Of a stretch of 64,000 nucleotides of DNA, positions 49,939 through 61,060 are shown one piece after another. The stretch's first letter is position 1. Every line of letters begins with the position of its first letter. The stretch spans positions 375 to 64,374 of the forward strand of contig JAOAUN010000084.1 of the NCBI GenBank assembly GCA_030157545.1, in the 5' to 3' direction. The position numbers were made by a program, and so were the translations under genes. The DNA is from Burkholderiaceae bacterium (GTDB lineage: Bacteria > Pseudomonadota > Gammaproteobacteria > Burkholderiales > Burkholderiaceae_D). The notes under the pieces were generated by a model. It had not been told where the DNA came from and made no database searches. It saw only the letters and a list, made by a program, of their open reading frames with translations.

Positions 49939-50688
49939 TCAGATAACTTTGGCTTCGTTTTTGAGCTTGGCGACGAGCGCAGCGACGTCCGGCACCATGA
50001 CACCCGCCGAGCGCTTGGCAGGCTCGCTGACTTTGATGGTTTTGAGACGCGGCGCAACGTCCACACCGAGCGCATCCGGCGTGAGCACATCAAGCGTTTT
50101 TTTCTTGGCCTTCATGATGTTCGGCAGCGTCACATAGCGCGGCTCGTTGAGACGCAAGTCAGTCGTCACAATGGCCGGCAAAGCCAGCGACAATGTTTCG
50201 AGACCACCATCCACTTCGCGGGTAACGACAGCCTTGCCGTCTTCGATCACGAGCTTGGAGGCAAAAGTAGCCTGTGGCCAGCCCAGCAGTGCGGCGAGCA
50301 TCTGGCCAGTCTGGTTGCAATCATCATCAATGGCCTGTTTGCCCAGGATGATCAGCTGCGGTTGTTCTTTGTCAGCCAGCGATTTCAACAATTTGGCGAC
50401 TGCCAGCGGCTGCAACTCGGCATCTGTCTCGATCAGTACAGCGCGGTCAGCGCCAATGGCCATGGCAGTGCGCAGGGTTTCCTGGCATTGCGTAACGCCG
50501 CAGGAAACAGCGACGACTTCAGTCGCCTTGCCGGCTTCTTTGAGGCGCATCGCTTCTTCTATCGCGATTTCGTCGAAGGGATTCATCGACATTTTGACGT
50601 TGGCGATATCGACGCCGCTGCCATCGGATTTGACGCGGACTTTGACGTTGTAATCGACAACGCGTTTGACTGGAACCAGTACTTTCAT
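49939..50688 (-). CDS. etfB: Electron transfer flavoprotein beta subunit
   Basis: [51 protein letters not shown]. Confidence 0.97.
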   Translation of the reverse strand: MKVLVPVKRVVDYNVKVRVKSDGSGVDIANVKMSMNPFDEIAIEEAMRLKEAGKATEVVAVSCGVTQCQETLRTAMAIGADRAVLIETDAELQPLAVAKLLKSLADKEQPQLIILGKQAIDDDCNQTGQMLAALLGWPQATFASKLVIEDGKAVVTREVDGGLETLSLALPAIVTTDLRLNEPRYVTLPNIMKAKKKTLDVLTPDALGVDVAPRLKTIKVSEPAKRSAGVMVPDVAALVAKLKNEAKVI

Positions 50689-50807
50689 AAGGCTGCCCTT
50701 GGAGTTCAGATTGACGTTAACGTAAAGTGGAGATTATAGAAGAGTTTGCCCGTGCAGGCAAAATTCTAGCACGGTCGTTCTTTTTCTATTTTGCGCACGA
50801 AAATTGT

Positions 50808-50844
50808 TTGAAGAAAGCTACTGTGCTCCAGCGTCTTTCTTCAA
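50808..50844 (-). terminator. Hairpin downstream of the tusA-like gene
   Basis: TTGAAGAAAG ... CTTTCTTCAA perfect 10-bp arms. Confidence 0.55.
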
Positions 50845-50847
50845 CCG

Positions 50848-51078
50848 CTATTTGCGCTGCAGGTAAAACGTAAATTCTTTCTCGACCTGCACATGCTCAA
50901 GCAGGGTATTGCCAGTCTGTTTCGCAAACGCCTGAAAATCTCGCACCGAGCCAGGATCAGTGGCCAGCACGCACAGCACGTCGCCGGTTTTCATGTCAGT
51001 GAGCGCCTTCTTTGCTTTCAATATTGGCAACGGACAATTCAGGCCGCGCGCATCGACTTCTTTTTGAAATTCCATCAT
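50848..51078 (-). CDS. TusA-family sulfurtransferase
   Basis: EVDARGLNCPLPILKAKKALTDMKTGDVLCVLATDPGSVRDFQAFAKQTGN. Confidence 0.93.
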   Translation of the reverse strand: MMEFQKEVDARGLNCPLPILKAKKALTDMKTGDVLCVLATDPGSVRDFQAFAKQTGNTLLEHVQVEKEFTFYLQRK

Positions 51079-51632
51079 GTGTTCTCAGTATTCGGGGTAA
51101 TCGGGGCAGGCGCTGCCGTGCCCCAGTCAATAAATTCAACCGGCAAGCCGCGGGCGCGCATCCAGTCGGCCATCGCGTAGCCGGTGCCGGCACGCCAGGG
51201 CTTGAGTCTTTCAGGGGCGACCAGCCGGAATTCCACCAGTTCGGGCGACAGGCTGATCTGGCCCGATGCCCGCACATGATAGGCAATGATGAGTTCATTC
51301 TTGCGAATGAATTCATACACGCCGATCAGGGCTATGTGGTCTGCATCAAGGTTGGTTTCTTCTTTCAGTTCGCGCGCGATGCCCTGCTCCGGCGTTTCGC
51401 CACGTTCCATGAAACCCGTAATCAATGCAAAGTTCGTCGCCGGCCAGGCCGCATTGCGCGCCAGCAGAATGCGGCCTTCGATCTCGACCAGTGCGGCCAG
51501 CACCGGCAGCGGATTATCCCAATGCGTCCAGTGCCCATCGGGACAGGCGAGCCGCTCTTTGTCGCCATCGGCATTGTCTGCACGCAGCACCAGCGGCGCG
51601 GCGCACATGGGACAAAAGCGGAGCTCCGTCAT
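51075..51632 (-). CDS. NUDIX hydrolase with N-terminal Zn-ribbon-like region
   Basis: RFCPMCAAPLVLR..., ITGFMERGETPEQGIARELKEETNLDADHIALIG. Confidence 0.88.
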   Translation of the reverse strand: MTELRFCPMCAAPLVLRADNADGDKERLACPDGHWTHWDNPLPVLAALVEIEGRILLARNAAWPATNFALITGFMERGETPEQGIARELKEETNLDADHIALIGVYEFIRKNELIIAYHVRASGQISLSPELVEFRLVAPERLKPWRAGTGYAMADWMRARGLPVEFIDWGTAAPAPITPNTENT

Positions 51633-51633
51633 T

Positions 51634-54261
51634 TTATTGGCTACGCTCGCCAACCCAGCCGGCAACTGCCGCCAGAGCGGCTGGCAAGCCGCTGGCATCC
51701 GTGCCGCCGGCTTGCGCCATGTCGGCACGGCCGCCACCTTTGCCGCCGACTTGCTGCGCCACGAAATTGACTAGTTCACCGGCTTTAACTTTGGCGGTAG
51801 CGTCAGCGGTCACGCCGGCAATCAGGCTGACCTTGCCGTCATTCACGGCCGCCAGCACGATTGCCGCAGTCTTGAGCTTGTCTTTCATCTTGTCCATCAC
51901 TTCGCGCAGCGTGGCCACATCAGCGCCGGCCAATGTCGCAGCCAGCACCTTGATGCCATTCATATCGACTGCCTGCGCCAATAATTCATCGCCCTGCCCT
52001 GAAGCCAGTTTCGATTTGAGCGCAGCGAGTTCTTTTTCCAGCGCCTTCACATGGTCCTGTACTTGCGCGATGCGCTGCGTAATTTCTTCGGGCTGCACCT
52101 TCAGCGCAGCCGCCGCTTCGCTCACGCGCGCCGACAAGTTTTGCAGCAGGCTTAATGCATGTTCGCCGGTGACGGCCTCAATACGGCGGATGCCAGCAGC
52201 AACGCCGCCTTCGGCCACAATCTTGAACAGGCCAATGTCGCCGGTGCGGGTTACGTGCGTGCCGCCGCATAGCTCGCGCGACGAGCCGATACCAAGAACG
52301 CGCACTTCGTCGCCGTACTTCTCGCCAAACAAGGCCATCGCGCCATGCTTGATCGCGTCGTCATACGACATGACTTGCGCTTCGGTCGCAGCATTGGCCA
52401 AAATTTCATGATTCACCAAGGCTTCAATGCGGCGGATTTCGTCTGCGCTGACCGGCGCGTTATGGCTGAAGTCAAAACGGGTTTTGTCGGCATCAACCAG
52501 CGAGCCTTTTTGCGTAACGTGACCACCGAGCACCGTGCGCAAAGCCTTGTGCAGCAAGTGGGTAGCCGAGTGATTACGCATGGTGGCGGCGCGCGCGGTC
52601 GCGTTGACTTTGGCGCTGACCTTGTCGCCGACCTTGAGCGTGCCGCTCGCCAGCGTGCCGTGGTGGCCGAATACATCAGCCTGAATTTTTTGCGTATCGC
52701 CGACTTCAAATTCAGCGCCATCAATTTCGAGTACGCCGATATCGCCAGCCTGTCCGCCAGACTCCGCATAAAAAGGCGTATGGTCGAGCACGACAATAGC
52801 TTGCTGGCCTGCTGCAACGGACTGCACTGCGGTGCCGCCCACATACAAAGCAACAATGCTGCCGCTGTCGGCCAGCGTGTCATAGCCAAGGAATTTTGTT
52901 TTGACGCCGCTATATTCAATGCCGGCTGCCATTTCAAATTTGCCGGCAGCGCGCGCGGTGGATTTTTGTTTTTCCATCGCCGCATGAAAGCCTGCTTCAT
53001 CAACCGTCACATCACGCTCGCGGCAAATGTCGGCGGTCAGGTCGAGCGGGAAACCATAGGTGTCATACAGCGTAAACGCGGTCTTGCCGTCGAGATTGGC
53101 AGGGTCTTTGGCAAGCGCTGCTTCTAAAATCTTCATGCCGTTTTCGAGCGTCTCGCCAAAGCGCTCTTCTTCTTGCTTGAGGACTTGCGCTACGCGCTCG
53201 GCAGCTTCGGCCAGCTCGGGATAGGCAACGCCCATTTCCTTGACCAGATCGGGCACCAGCTTGTAGAAGAACGGTTGTTTCTGACCCAGCTTGTTACCGT
53301 GGCGCAGAGCGCGGCGGATGATACGGCGCAGCACATAAGCGCGGCCGTCGCTACCCGGAATGACGCCGTCAACGATCAGAAATGAGCAGGCGCGGATATG
53401 GTCGGCGATGACACGCAGCGAGTTGTTGGTCAGGTCGGTGGTGCCGACTTCGCGCGCAGCGGCTTTAATCAGGCGGTCGAACAGATCGATTTCATAATTG
53501 CTGTGTACGTGCTGCAAAATCGCCGCCAAACGCTCGAGGCCCATGCCGGTATCGACGCAAGGTTTCGGCAGCGGAGCAAGTGTCGCTTCGCCGGTCTTGG
53601 GGTCGATCTGGCGATCGAACTGCATGAAGACGTTGTTCCAGATTTCAATGTAGCGGTCGCCGTCCTGCTCTGCGCTGCCCGGTGGGCCGCCCCAGATGTC
53701 GGGACCGTGATCAAAGAAAATTTCGGAGCAGGGACCGCAAGGGCCGGTGTCGGCCATTTGCCAGAAATTGTCCGACGCGTATGGCGCGCCCTTGTTGTCG
53801 CCGATGCGCACGATGCGCTCGGCCGGCAGGCCAATGTCGTTGAGCCAGATGTCATAGGCTTCGTCATCGGTGTGATAGACCGTGGCCCAGAGTTTTTCTG
53901 CCGGCAGGCCATAGACCTTGGTCAGCAATTCAAACGCCCACTTCAGCGAATCGCGTTTGAAATAGTCGCCGAAAGACCAGTTGCCCAGCATTTCAAAGAA
54001 AGTGTGATGACGCGCGGTGTAACCGACGTTTTCCAGATCGTTGTGCTTGCCACCGGCGCGCAAGCAGCGCTGCACGGAAGCTGCGCGCACATAGTTGCGC
54101 TCGTCGGTACCGAGGAACACATCCTTGAATTGCACCATGCCGGAATTGGTAAACAGCAGCGTCGGGTCATTGCCCGGCACCAGACTGGAAGAGCGAACCA
54201 CGGTGTGGCCTTTGGATTCGAAGAATTGCAGGAATTTTTCGCGAATTTCTGACGAGTTCAT
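51634..54261 (-). CDS. alaS: Alanyl-tRNA synthetase
   Basis: [65 protein letters not shown]. Confidence 0.98.
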   Translation of the reverse strand: MNSSEIREKFLQFFESKGHTVVRSSSLVPGNDPTLLFTNSGMVQFKDVFLGTDERNYVRAASVQRCLRAGGKHNDLENVGYTARHHTFFEMLGNWSFGDYFKRDSLKWAFELLTKVYGLPAEKLWATVYHTDDEAYDIWLNDIGLPAERIVRIGDNKGAPYASDNFWQMADTGPCGPCSEIFFDHGPDIWGGPPGSAEQDGDRYIEIWNNVFMQFDRQIDPKTGEATLAPLPKPCVDTGMGLERLAAILQHVHSNYEIDLFDRLIKAAAREVGTTDLTNNSLRVIADHIRACSFLIVDGVIPGSDGRAYVLRRIIRRALRHGNKLGQKQPFFYKLVPDLVKEMGVAYPELAEAAERVAQVLKQEEERFGETLENGMKILEAALAKDPANLDGKTAFTLYDTYGFPLDLTADICRERDVTVDEAGFHAAMEKQKSTARAAGKFEMAAGIEYSGVKTKFLGYDTLADSGSIVALYVGGTAVQSVAAGQQAIVVLDHTPFYAESGGQAGDIGVLEIDGAEFEVGDTQKIQADVFGHHGTLASGTLKVGDKVSAKVNATARAATMRNHSATHLLHKALRTVLGGHVTQKGSLVDADKTRFDFSHNAPVSADEIRRIEALVNHEILANAATEAQVMSYDDAIKHGAMALFGEKYGDEVRVLGIGSSRELCGGTHVTRTGDIGLFKIVAEGGVAAGIRRIEAVTGEHALSLLQNLSARVSEAAAALKVQPEEITQRIAQVQDHVKALEKELAALKSKLASGQGDELLAQAVDMNGIKVLAATLAGADVATLREVMDKMKDKLKTAAIVLAAVNDGKVSLIAGVTADATAKVKAGELVNFVAQQVGGKGGGRADMAQAGGTDASGLPAALAAVAGWVGERSQ

Positions 54262-54372
54262 GGGCGGGTATTTACGATGAGGCTGTGCGTTAGCAAAGCG
54301 CAGATTATACGTGAAGGTATTTGGGTGGTTTGATGAGTGAACACCGGGATCGCCGTGTCTTTTGCCAAAAAA

Positions 54373-55116
54373 CTAAGAATCTAAATCAGTCGCCCAAAAA
54401 TCCGCCCCAATCACATCAATGCAATCAGTACAAAACGCATCGACTCCCATCGCCAGCAACGCACGCGCTTGTGCAGCATCATTGACCGTATAGCAAAGCA
54501 GCCCATACCCGGCCTGCTTGATGGCCTTTGCCTGTTTAGCGAGCAACATGCTCGCTTTCGCATGCAAAGCGACGGCATCAAGCGCCTGCAATTGCGCCTG
54601 CCAGTCTGCCGGCACCCGCGTCACCAGCAAGGCGCGCGGCACGGCAGGTGCCGCCTGCCTGGCTGCGACCAACGCCGCAAACGAAAACGATGACAGCAAA
54701 ACTGCACCCGCTGGCAATCCCGCGCAGGCTGCCCCCACCAAACGCCCGGTTTCGACTTCCAGGCCTTGGGCCGGTTTGATTTCGACATTCATCCAGATGC
54801 GGTGCGCCAGACAAAATTCAATGACGGCGGCGAAGGTGGGCACAGTCTCGCCTGCGAAGCTTTCGCCAAACCACGCGCCCGCATCCATCTGCGTTAATTC
54901 TTCAGTGCTGAAGTCAGCGACCTTGCCACGCCCGGCGACGGTGCGCCCCAGCTGTGGGTCGTGCATGAGCACTAATCCGCCATCGCGCACAGCCATTACG
55001 TCGAACTCGACTGCATGAAAACCATGTGCGAGCCCGCAGCGCATGGCCGCGAGCGTGTTTTCAGGAGCGAGCCGTCCACCGCCCCGATGCGCAAGCACTT
55101 TTGGATAAGTCCACAT
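54373..55116 (-). CDS. ugpQ: Glycerophosphodiester phosphodiesterase
   Basis: VLAHRGGGRLAPENTLAAMRCGLAHGFHAVEFDVMAVRDGGLVLMHDPQLGRT; ATG at 55116. Confidence 0.92.
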   Translation of the reverse strand: MWTYPKVLAHRGGGRLAPENTLAAMRCGLAHGFHAVEFDVMAVRDGGLVLMHDPQLGRTVAGRGKVADFSTEELTQMDAGAWFGESFAGETVPTFAAVIEFCLAHRIWMNVEIKPAQGLEVETGRLVGAACAGLPAGAVLLSSFSFAALVAARQAAPAVPRALLVTRVPADWQAQLQALDAVALHAKASMLLAKQAKAIKQAGYGLLCYTVNDAAQARALLAMGVDAFCTDCIDVIGADFWATDLDS

Positions 55117-55220
55117 TATCTCTCCTGTGTTGTTTGCAGATTGTAATCCCGCCACTACAAAGGACGGCGTTCGCTACGGTAGAATGAGGTCACTTTTCTT
55201 TAGCCGTATTTTCCAAACAC

Positions 55221-56963
55221 ATGAGCAATAACGCCAGTCCTGACGCAAATAAGAACGCTGCCGCTGCAGCACCATCAAACTTTTTGCGCAGCATCATCGA
55301 TGCAGACCAGCAAAGCGGCACCTATGCCGGCCGCACCGACAGCAAGGGCGCGGCGCTGCCTTCCGTCATCACGCGCTTTCCACCGGAACCTAACGGTTAT
55401 CTGCACATTGGCCACGCGAAATCAATTTGCCTGAACTTCGGTCTTGCGCGCGACTACGCCGGCCGTTGCGACATGCGCTTCGACGACACCAATCCGACCA
55501 GGGAAGAACAGGAATACGTCGATACCATTCTCGATAGCGTGCAATGGCTGGGGTTTAGCTGGAACGAGCATTTGTATTACGCGAGCGATTATTTCGACCA
55601 GCTTTATTTGATGGCCGAATGGCTGATCACGGCTGGCCATGCGTATGTAGACAGCCAGAGCGCGGAACAGATGGCAGAGAACCGCGGCAACTTCGCCGAG
55701 CCGGGAAAGAATTCGCCATTCCGCGAGCGCAGCGCTGCAGAATCGCTGGACATGCTGCGCCGCATGAAGGCCGGCGAATTCAAGGATGGGGAACACATAC
55801 TGCGCGCCAAGATCGATATGGCGTCACCGAACATGAACATGCGCGACCCGGCAATCTATCGCATCCGCCATGCACATCATCATCGCACTGGTGACAAGTG
55901 GTGCATTTACCCGATGTATGACTACACGCATCCCATCTCGGATGCGCTGGAAAATGTGACGCACTCGCTGTGCACGCTGGAGTTTCAGGATCACCGGCCG
56001 TTCTATGACTGGATCTTGCAGCGCCTGACCGAAGGCGGTTTTTTCAAGCAGCCACTGCCGCAGCAATATGAATTCGCACGACTGAACCTGACCTATGCGA
56101 TCACCAGCAAGCGCAAGTTGCTGCAACTGGTAGAAGAAAAAATTGTCGATGGCTGGGATGATCCACGCATGCCCACCATTGTCGGCATCCGTCGACGTGG
56201 CTACACGCCGGAATCGATTCAGTTATTCGCCGAACGCATAGGCGTGACCAAGTCTGACAGCTGGATAGACATGAGCACGCTCGAAGGCGCACTGCGCGAC
56301 GACCTCGACGACAAGGCACCGCGCACGGTAGCAGTGCTGCGTCCGCTGAAACTAATCATTGATAATTTCGCTGAAAACGACAGCGTCGCGTGCAGCGCGC
56401 CGGTTCATCCACATCATCCGGAACGTGGCATGCGCAACTTTGCGATTAGTCGCGAGTTGTGGATTGAAGAAGATGATTTCATGGAAGAGCCGAGCAAGGG
56501 TTACTTCCGCCTTTATCCGGGCAACAAGGTGCGACTTCGCTATGGCTATGTGATTGAATGCACGGGCTGCGACAAGGATGCGTCGGGCAAGGTGATTGCC
56601 GTGCATTGCAATTATTTTGCAGACAGTAAAAGCGGCACTGAAGGTTCGGCCAACTACAAGGTCAAGGGCAATATTCATTGGGTATCCGCTGCCCATGCAG
56701 TACAGGCTGAAGTGCGCTTGTATGACCGCCTGTTCAATGATCCGCAGCCGGACGCCGGCGGCAAGGACTTCAAGCTGGCGTTGAATCCGAACTCAAAAGA
56801 ACTGGTGCATGCGTATCTGGAAGCGGGCGCTGAACTGGCGCAGGCAGGCCAACAGTTCCAATTTGAGCGGCATGGCTATTTTGTTGCCGACCGCGTGGCT
56901 TCTGTTGCGGGCAAGCCGGTGTTTAACCGGATTGTGACTTTGAAGGATAGTTGGGGGAAGTAG
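55221..56963 (+). CDS. glnS: Glutaminyl-tRNA synthetase
   Basis: RFPPEPNGYLHIGHAKSICLNFGLARDYAGRCDMRFDDTNPTREEQEYVDTI. Confidence 0.97.
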   Translation: MSNNASPDANKNAAAAAPSNFLRSIIDADQQSGTYAGRTDSKGAALPSVITRFPPEPNGYLHIGHAKSICLNFGLARDYAGRCDMRFDDTNPTREEQEYVDTILDSVQWLGFSWNEHLYYASDYFDQLYLMAEWLITAGHAYVDSQSAEQMAENRGNFAEPGKNSPFRERSAAESLDMLRRMKAGEFKDGEHILRAKIDMASPNMNMRDPAIYRIRHAHHHRTGDKWCIYPMYDYTHPISDALENVTHSLCTLEFQDHRPFYDWILQRLTEGGFFKQPLPQQYEFARLNLTYAITSKRKLLQLVEEKIVDGWDDPRMPTIVGIRRRGYTPESIQLFAERIGVTKSDSWIDMSTLEGALRDDLDDKAPRTVAVLRPLKLIIDNFAENDSVACSAPVHPHHPERGMRNFAISRELWIEEDDFMEEPSKGYFRLYPGNKVRLRYGYVIECTGCDKDASGKVIAVHCNYFADSKSGTEGSANYKVKGNIHWVSAAHAVQAEVRLYDRLFNDPQPDAGGKDFKLALNPNSKELVHAYLEAGAELAQAGQQFQFERHGYFVADRVASVAGKPVFNRIVTLKDSWGK

Positions 56964-56968
56964 TACGT

Positions 56969-57081
56969 TGAAAGACACTGGGTTCCCCTTCGGGCCACGG
57001 TCTGGCTTGCAAGCCAGACCGCTTCGGCAGGCGTAACGCAAGCGTTACGCAATCCCTGCCTCACCCTGCGCTGGAACGACG
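56969..57081 (+). repeat. Dispersed structured intergenic repeat, copy B
   Basis: GTCTGGCTTGCAAGCCAGAC (57000-57019) and GCGTAACGC-AA-GCGTTACGC (57031-57050) within the same GGGTTCCC...CGCTGGAACGAC frame. Confidence 0.7.
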
Positions 57082-57230
57082 GTTGAGTTTTAGGCGCTAT
57101 TCACTTTGCTACCGTCATCACCTGCATGTGATGACTGCTGCATGGGCGGACTGCGTGCAGTCCGAATTCCCCACTACGCTCACAGCGCAGGCTGGGATGC
57201 AGTTTCTTTGCTTTGCTTGGCTTTGCTTGG

Positions 57231-57959
57231 CTACTCCGTCAATCTATCCCCCGCCTCACCCAGTTTGTCGCGGTTCGCATTAAATTTCCGGTACCAATTC
57301 CGTACAATCTTTTCTGCCGTGTCACGCCCGCCCAGTCCGAACGCAAGTCCGAGTCCAAGCGCGAGCGCACCCACCACGGCCATAAACAAGGTATTGACCA
57401 AGGTGGTTGCCACGCCAATCTGGTTAACGGCGACGACCACTGCAAACGCCCACACGGCACCGGCTGACAACTTGGCCAGAAAATCCGGATTATCCAGATC
57501 TGCTTCGGCCGTGGCACCGCGCACCAGTTTCGACACTGCATTCGCGGCCAGCCCGCCTATGACCAGCACTACCAGCGCAACAGCCAGATTCGGTAGCCAT
57601 AGCAGCAAATCGCGCAAAACTTCCGACACGGCCGGCAGTCCCAGCGCATCGAAAGCCACGACCAGAGCAATCAGGCGCACGAACCATTTGGCAATGGCGG
57701 CGATCATGCCGGCCGAATCGGTTTCGGTGCCGGTCTTATTGACGAAGTCGGCGAAGCCCGAGCGTGCGGCTAGTTGATTGAAATGCACTTTGCGCAGCAA
57801 GACCGCAATCGCCTTGGCCAGTAGCGACGAGACGATCCAGCCAATGATAACGATGACTATAAAACCCAGCACGCGCGGAATGGCGGCGAAGAACAGTGAC
57901 ATTGCGCTGGTCAGCGAGGCAACCAGTGAGTTGCCCCAGTCATTGACTTGTGATTCCAT
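57231..57959 (-). CDS. Small mechanosensitive-channel-like (TM-helix repeat) membrane protein
   Basis: VLGFIVIVIIGWIVSSLLAKAIAVLLRKVHFNQLAARSGFADFVNKTGTETDSAGMIAAIAKWFVRLIALVVAFDALGL; ATG at 57959. Confidence 0.8.
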   Translation of the reverse strand: MESQVNDWGNSLVASLTSAMSLFFAAIPRVLGFIVIVIIGWIVSSLLAKAIAVLLRKVHFNQLAARSGFADFVNKTGTETDSAGMIAAIAKWFVRLIALVVAFDALGLPAVSEVLRDLLLWLPNLAVALVVLVIGGLAANAVSKLVRGATAEADLDNPDFLAKLSAGAVWAFAVVVAVNQIGVATTLVNTLFMAVVGALALGLGLAFGLGGRDTAEKIVRNWYRKFNANRDKLGEAGDRLTE

Positions 57960-58056
57960 TTTTTTCTCCAAACACTGACGACCACATTGAAAAAGTCTAG
58001 ACTTGCAGTATGTTGCAGCAAACGCTGCGCGTTTTGACTCTCCACATTGTTCCTGC

Positions 58057-59478
58057 ATGCTTTTTGAAAAACTCATCTTCATTGACCTGGAAACAACCGG
58101 CGCCAATCCTGTTGTCGATCGCATTACCGAAATTGGGCTGGTAGAAGTCGATGAACAAGGTACGGCGACGTCATGGTCCAGTCTGGTCAATCCTCAGGTT
58201 TCGATTCCACCCTTTATTCAGGGACTGACCGGCATTAATAATGCAATGGTGCAGCATGCGCCACTGTTTGAAGATCTTGCCGCGGCCTTGTTCGAACGTT
58301 TGCAGGGTGCGCTCTTCATTGCGCACAATGCGCGCTTCGATTACGGCTTCCTGCGCAATGCTTTTAAAGAAGCGGGCTATCAATTGCGCTCTGACGTGCT
58401 GTGCACAGTGAAGCTGTCGCGCAAACTCTTTCCACAAGAAAGCAAACACAATCTGGATGCACTCGTTGCACGGCATGCGCTCGAGCCGAGCGGCCGACAT
58501 CGTGCGCTGGCTGATGCCGATCTGCTCTGGCAGTTATGGCAGAAGCTGACCGCGACCTTGCCCGCTGCAGTCTTTGATGACGCACTCGGGGCATTGCTGC
58601 AGCGGCCCAGCCTGCCTTCACATCTGGATACGCAGGCACTTGATGACTTGCCGGATACGCCAGGCGTGTACTTGTTTTATGGCGAGAATGATTTGCCGCT
58701 GTATGTCGGCAAAAGCGTGCGCCTGCGCCAGCGCGTGCTCTCGCATTTCAATTCGGATCACAAGCTCTATAAAGATATGCGGCTGTCGCAACAGCTGCAT
58801 CGTATTGACTGGCGCGAGACTGCCGGTGAAGTGGGCGCTTTGCTGCTTGAAGCGCAATTGATCAAAGATTTACAACCCATCCACAACCGTGCTTTGCGTC
58901 GGCAACGCCAACTGTGTGCATGGCGTTTGCAGGATGCCGCCGATGGCAATGCCGTTCCCGTATTGAGCTATGCGAGGGACGGAGAATTTGGCCATGCAGA
59001 GCGCCTGTACGGCTTGTTCAGTTCGAAACGTAAAGCAGAAAGCACCTTGCGCGAACTCGCCGAAGAACACCAACTGTGCCTGGTCATGCTCGGACTGGAA
59101 GGACGTGCGCAAGCCAACAAGCCCTGCTTCGCTTCACAACTGCAACGATGCAAAGGCGCCTGTACCGGCAAGGAAGCGAGTGGCCTGCATCAGGCGCGGC
59201 TGGAAGCAGCACTCGCGAGTCTGCATGTCAAGACTTGGCCGTATGCCGGCGCGGTTGGTCTGATCGAGTCTGACGGCAACAATAAAAACGAAGTACATCT
59301 TGTGAATAACTGGTGCTATCTCGGCACCGCAAAATCCGAAGAAGCGTTGTGGTCACTGATGGAACAAGCGCCCGCACGACCAGCATTTGACGTTGATACT
59401 TATAAAATTTTGTCCCGTGCGCTCAAGCTGCGCCAATTACAAGTGAGATCACTGGCAAATAAAGCTGCAACGCCGTAA
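58057..59478 (+). CDS. DnaQ-like 3'-5' exonuclease fused to a GIY-YIG (UvrC/Cho-like) nuclease
   Basis: LIFIDLETTGANPVVDRITEIGLVEV (Exo I), HNARFDYGFLRNAF, LPDTPGVYLFYGENDLPLYVGKSVRLRQRVLSHF (GIY-YIG). Confidence 0.9.
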   Translation: MLFEKLIFIDLETTGANPVVDRITEIGLVEVDEQGTATSWSSLVNPQVSIPPFIQGLTGINNAMVQHAPLFEDLAAALFERLQGALFIAHNARFDYGFLRNAFKEAGYQLRSDVLCTVKLSRKLFPQESKHNLDALVARHALEPSGRHRALADADLLWQLWQKLTATLPAAVFDDALGALLQRPSLPSHLDTQALDDLPDTPGVYLFYGENDLPLYVGKSVRLRQRVLSHFNSDHKLYKDMRLSQQLHRIDWRETAGEVGALLLEAQLIKDLQPIHNRALRRQRQLCAWRLQDAADGNAVPVLSYARDGEFGHAERLYGLFSSKRKAESTLRELAEEHQLCLVMLGLEGRAQANKPCFASQLQRCKGACTGKEASGLHQARLEAALASLHVKTWPYAGAVGLIESDGNNKNEVHLVNNWCYLGTAKSEEALWSLMEQAPARPAFDVDTYKILSRALKLRQLQVRSLANKAATP

Positions 59479-59824
59479 TGATTCAGATTTGATAATACTG
59501 TAATGCGCGTGTAAGCAGAGTCTGTTTTCATAGTCGAAAAGTTATTCCACAAAATTAATGCAACAAGCTATATTCATTAAAATTGTTTCTAACTTTTAAA
59601 ATTAAAAAAACGACAGTGGAGACAAGAATCAGCTGCCCGGCTACCCCGGCCCAAGCTTACCTACTTCTTCAAACTCCACACTGATCCAAAAAGGTTCGCA
59701 CCATTGTTGCGAAACCTTCTGCATTTGACGACCATCAAAAATGGTTGAGTGCCAGTCGTTAAGATAGAGCGCTTTTTAGCATGACCTGCGTAAATAGTTT
59801 TGCAATGCATATCGGAGAATAAAA

Positions 59825-61000
59825 ATGGAAGAAGTAGTGATCGTCGCAGCAGCAAGAACAGCAGTTGGTAAATTCGGTGGTTCCTTGAGCAAGATTGCAG
59901 CATCCGACATGGGTGCGCATGTCATCAAAGGTTTGCTTGCGCAGACTGGCGTTGATCCGCAACTGATTAATGAAGTCATCCTGGGTCAGGTGCTGACTGC
60001 TGGCTGTGGTCAGAATCCGGCGCGTCAGGCTGTCATCAAGAGTGGGCTGCCAAATATGGTTCCGGCTTTTACGGTAGGCAAGGTCTGCGGCAGCGGCCTG
60101 AAAGCAACGCATCTTGCTGCACAGGCGATTCGCTGCGGCGACGCCAACATCATCATTGCCGGCGGCCAGGAAAACATGAGCGCCTCGCCGCATGTACTCA
60201 ACGGTTCGCGCGATGGCTTCCGCATGGGCGACGCCAAGTTGGTCGATACCATGATCGTCGACGGTCTGTGGGATGCGTATAACCACTATCACATGGGCAC
60301 CACCGCCGAGAACGTCGCCAAAAAATTCGACATCTCGCGCCAGGCACAAGACGAATTCGCCGTCTCTTCGCAAAACAAGGCTGAAGCCGCACAGAAAGCC
60401 GGCCGCTTCAAGGATGAAATCCTGCCGTTTGAAATTGTCAGTAAAAAAGGCAGCACTTTTTTTGACACCGATGAATACATTAAAGCGGGCGTAACGCTGG
60501 AAGCGCTCGCGGGCTTGCGCCCTGCTTTCTCGAAAGAAGGCACCGTCACTGCCGGCAATGCATCCGGCCTGAACGACGGTGCTGCAGCCGTGATGATGAT
60601 GTCGGCCAGCATGGCGCAACAACTGGGCTTGAAACCTTTGGCGAAAATCAAGGCCTACTCCTCAGCCGGCCTGGACCCGAGCATCATGGGCATGGGTCCG
60701 GTGCCAGCAACCCAGCTGTGTCTGAAAAAAGCTGGCTGGACGCATAAAGATCTGGACCTGATGGAAATTAACGAAGCGTTTGCTGCGCAAGCGCTCGCAG
60801 TCAATAAAGAGATGGGCTGGGATACCAGCAAGATCAATGTGAATGGTGGCGCCATCGCTATCGGTCATCCTATCGGTGCATCAGGCTGCCGCATTCTGGT
60901 GTCGCTGATTCACGAAATGATTCGTCGCGATGCAAAGCGTGGTCTGGCCAGCCTCTGCATTGGTGGTGGTATGGGTGTTGCATTAGCGATAGAGCGTTGA
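59825..61000 (+). CDS. phaA: Acetyl-CoA C-acetyltransferase
   Basis: [69 protein letters not shown]. Confidence 0.93.
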   Translation: MEEVVIVAAARTAVGKFGGSLSKIAASDMGAHVIKGLLAQTGVDPQLINEVILGQVLTAGCGQNPARQAVIKSGLPNMVPAFTVGKVCGSGLKATHLAAQAIRCGDANIIIAGGQENMSASPHVLNGSRDGFRMGDAKLVDTMIVDGLWDAYNHYHMGTTAENVAKKFDISRQAQDEFAVSSQNKAEAAQKAGRFKDEILPFEIVSKKGSTFFDTDEYIKAGVTLEALAGLRPAFSKEGTVTAGNASGLNDGAAAVMMMSASMAQQLGLKPLAKIKAYSSAGLDPSIMGMGPVPATQLCLKKAGWTHKDLDLMEINEAFAAQALAVNKEMGWDTSKINVNGGAIAIGHPIGASGCRILVSLIHEMIRRDAKRGLASLCIGGGMGVALAIER

Positions 61001-61060
61001 TTTTCAAGAAGGTGGCAGTGATCAAAAGCTGACCACCACAATAATTATTAAGGAGAAGAC

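Noticed and set aside
53398-54252. 284-aa plus-strand ORF
   Set aside because: Antisense to alaS.
59759-60622. 287-aa minus-strand ORF
   Set aside because: Antisense to phaA.
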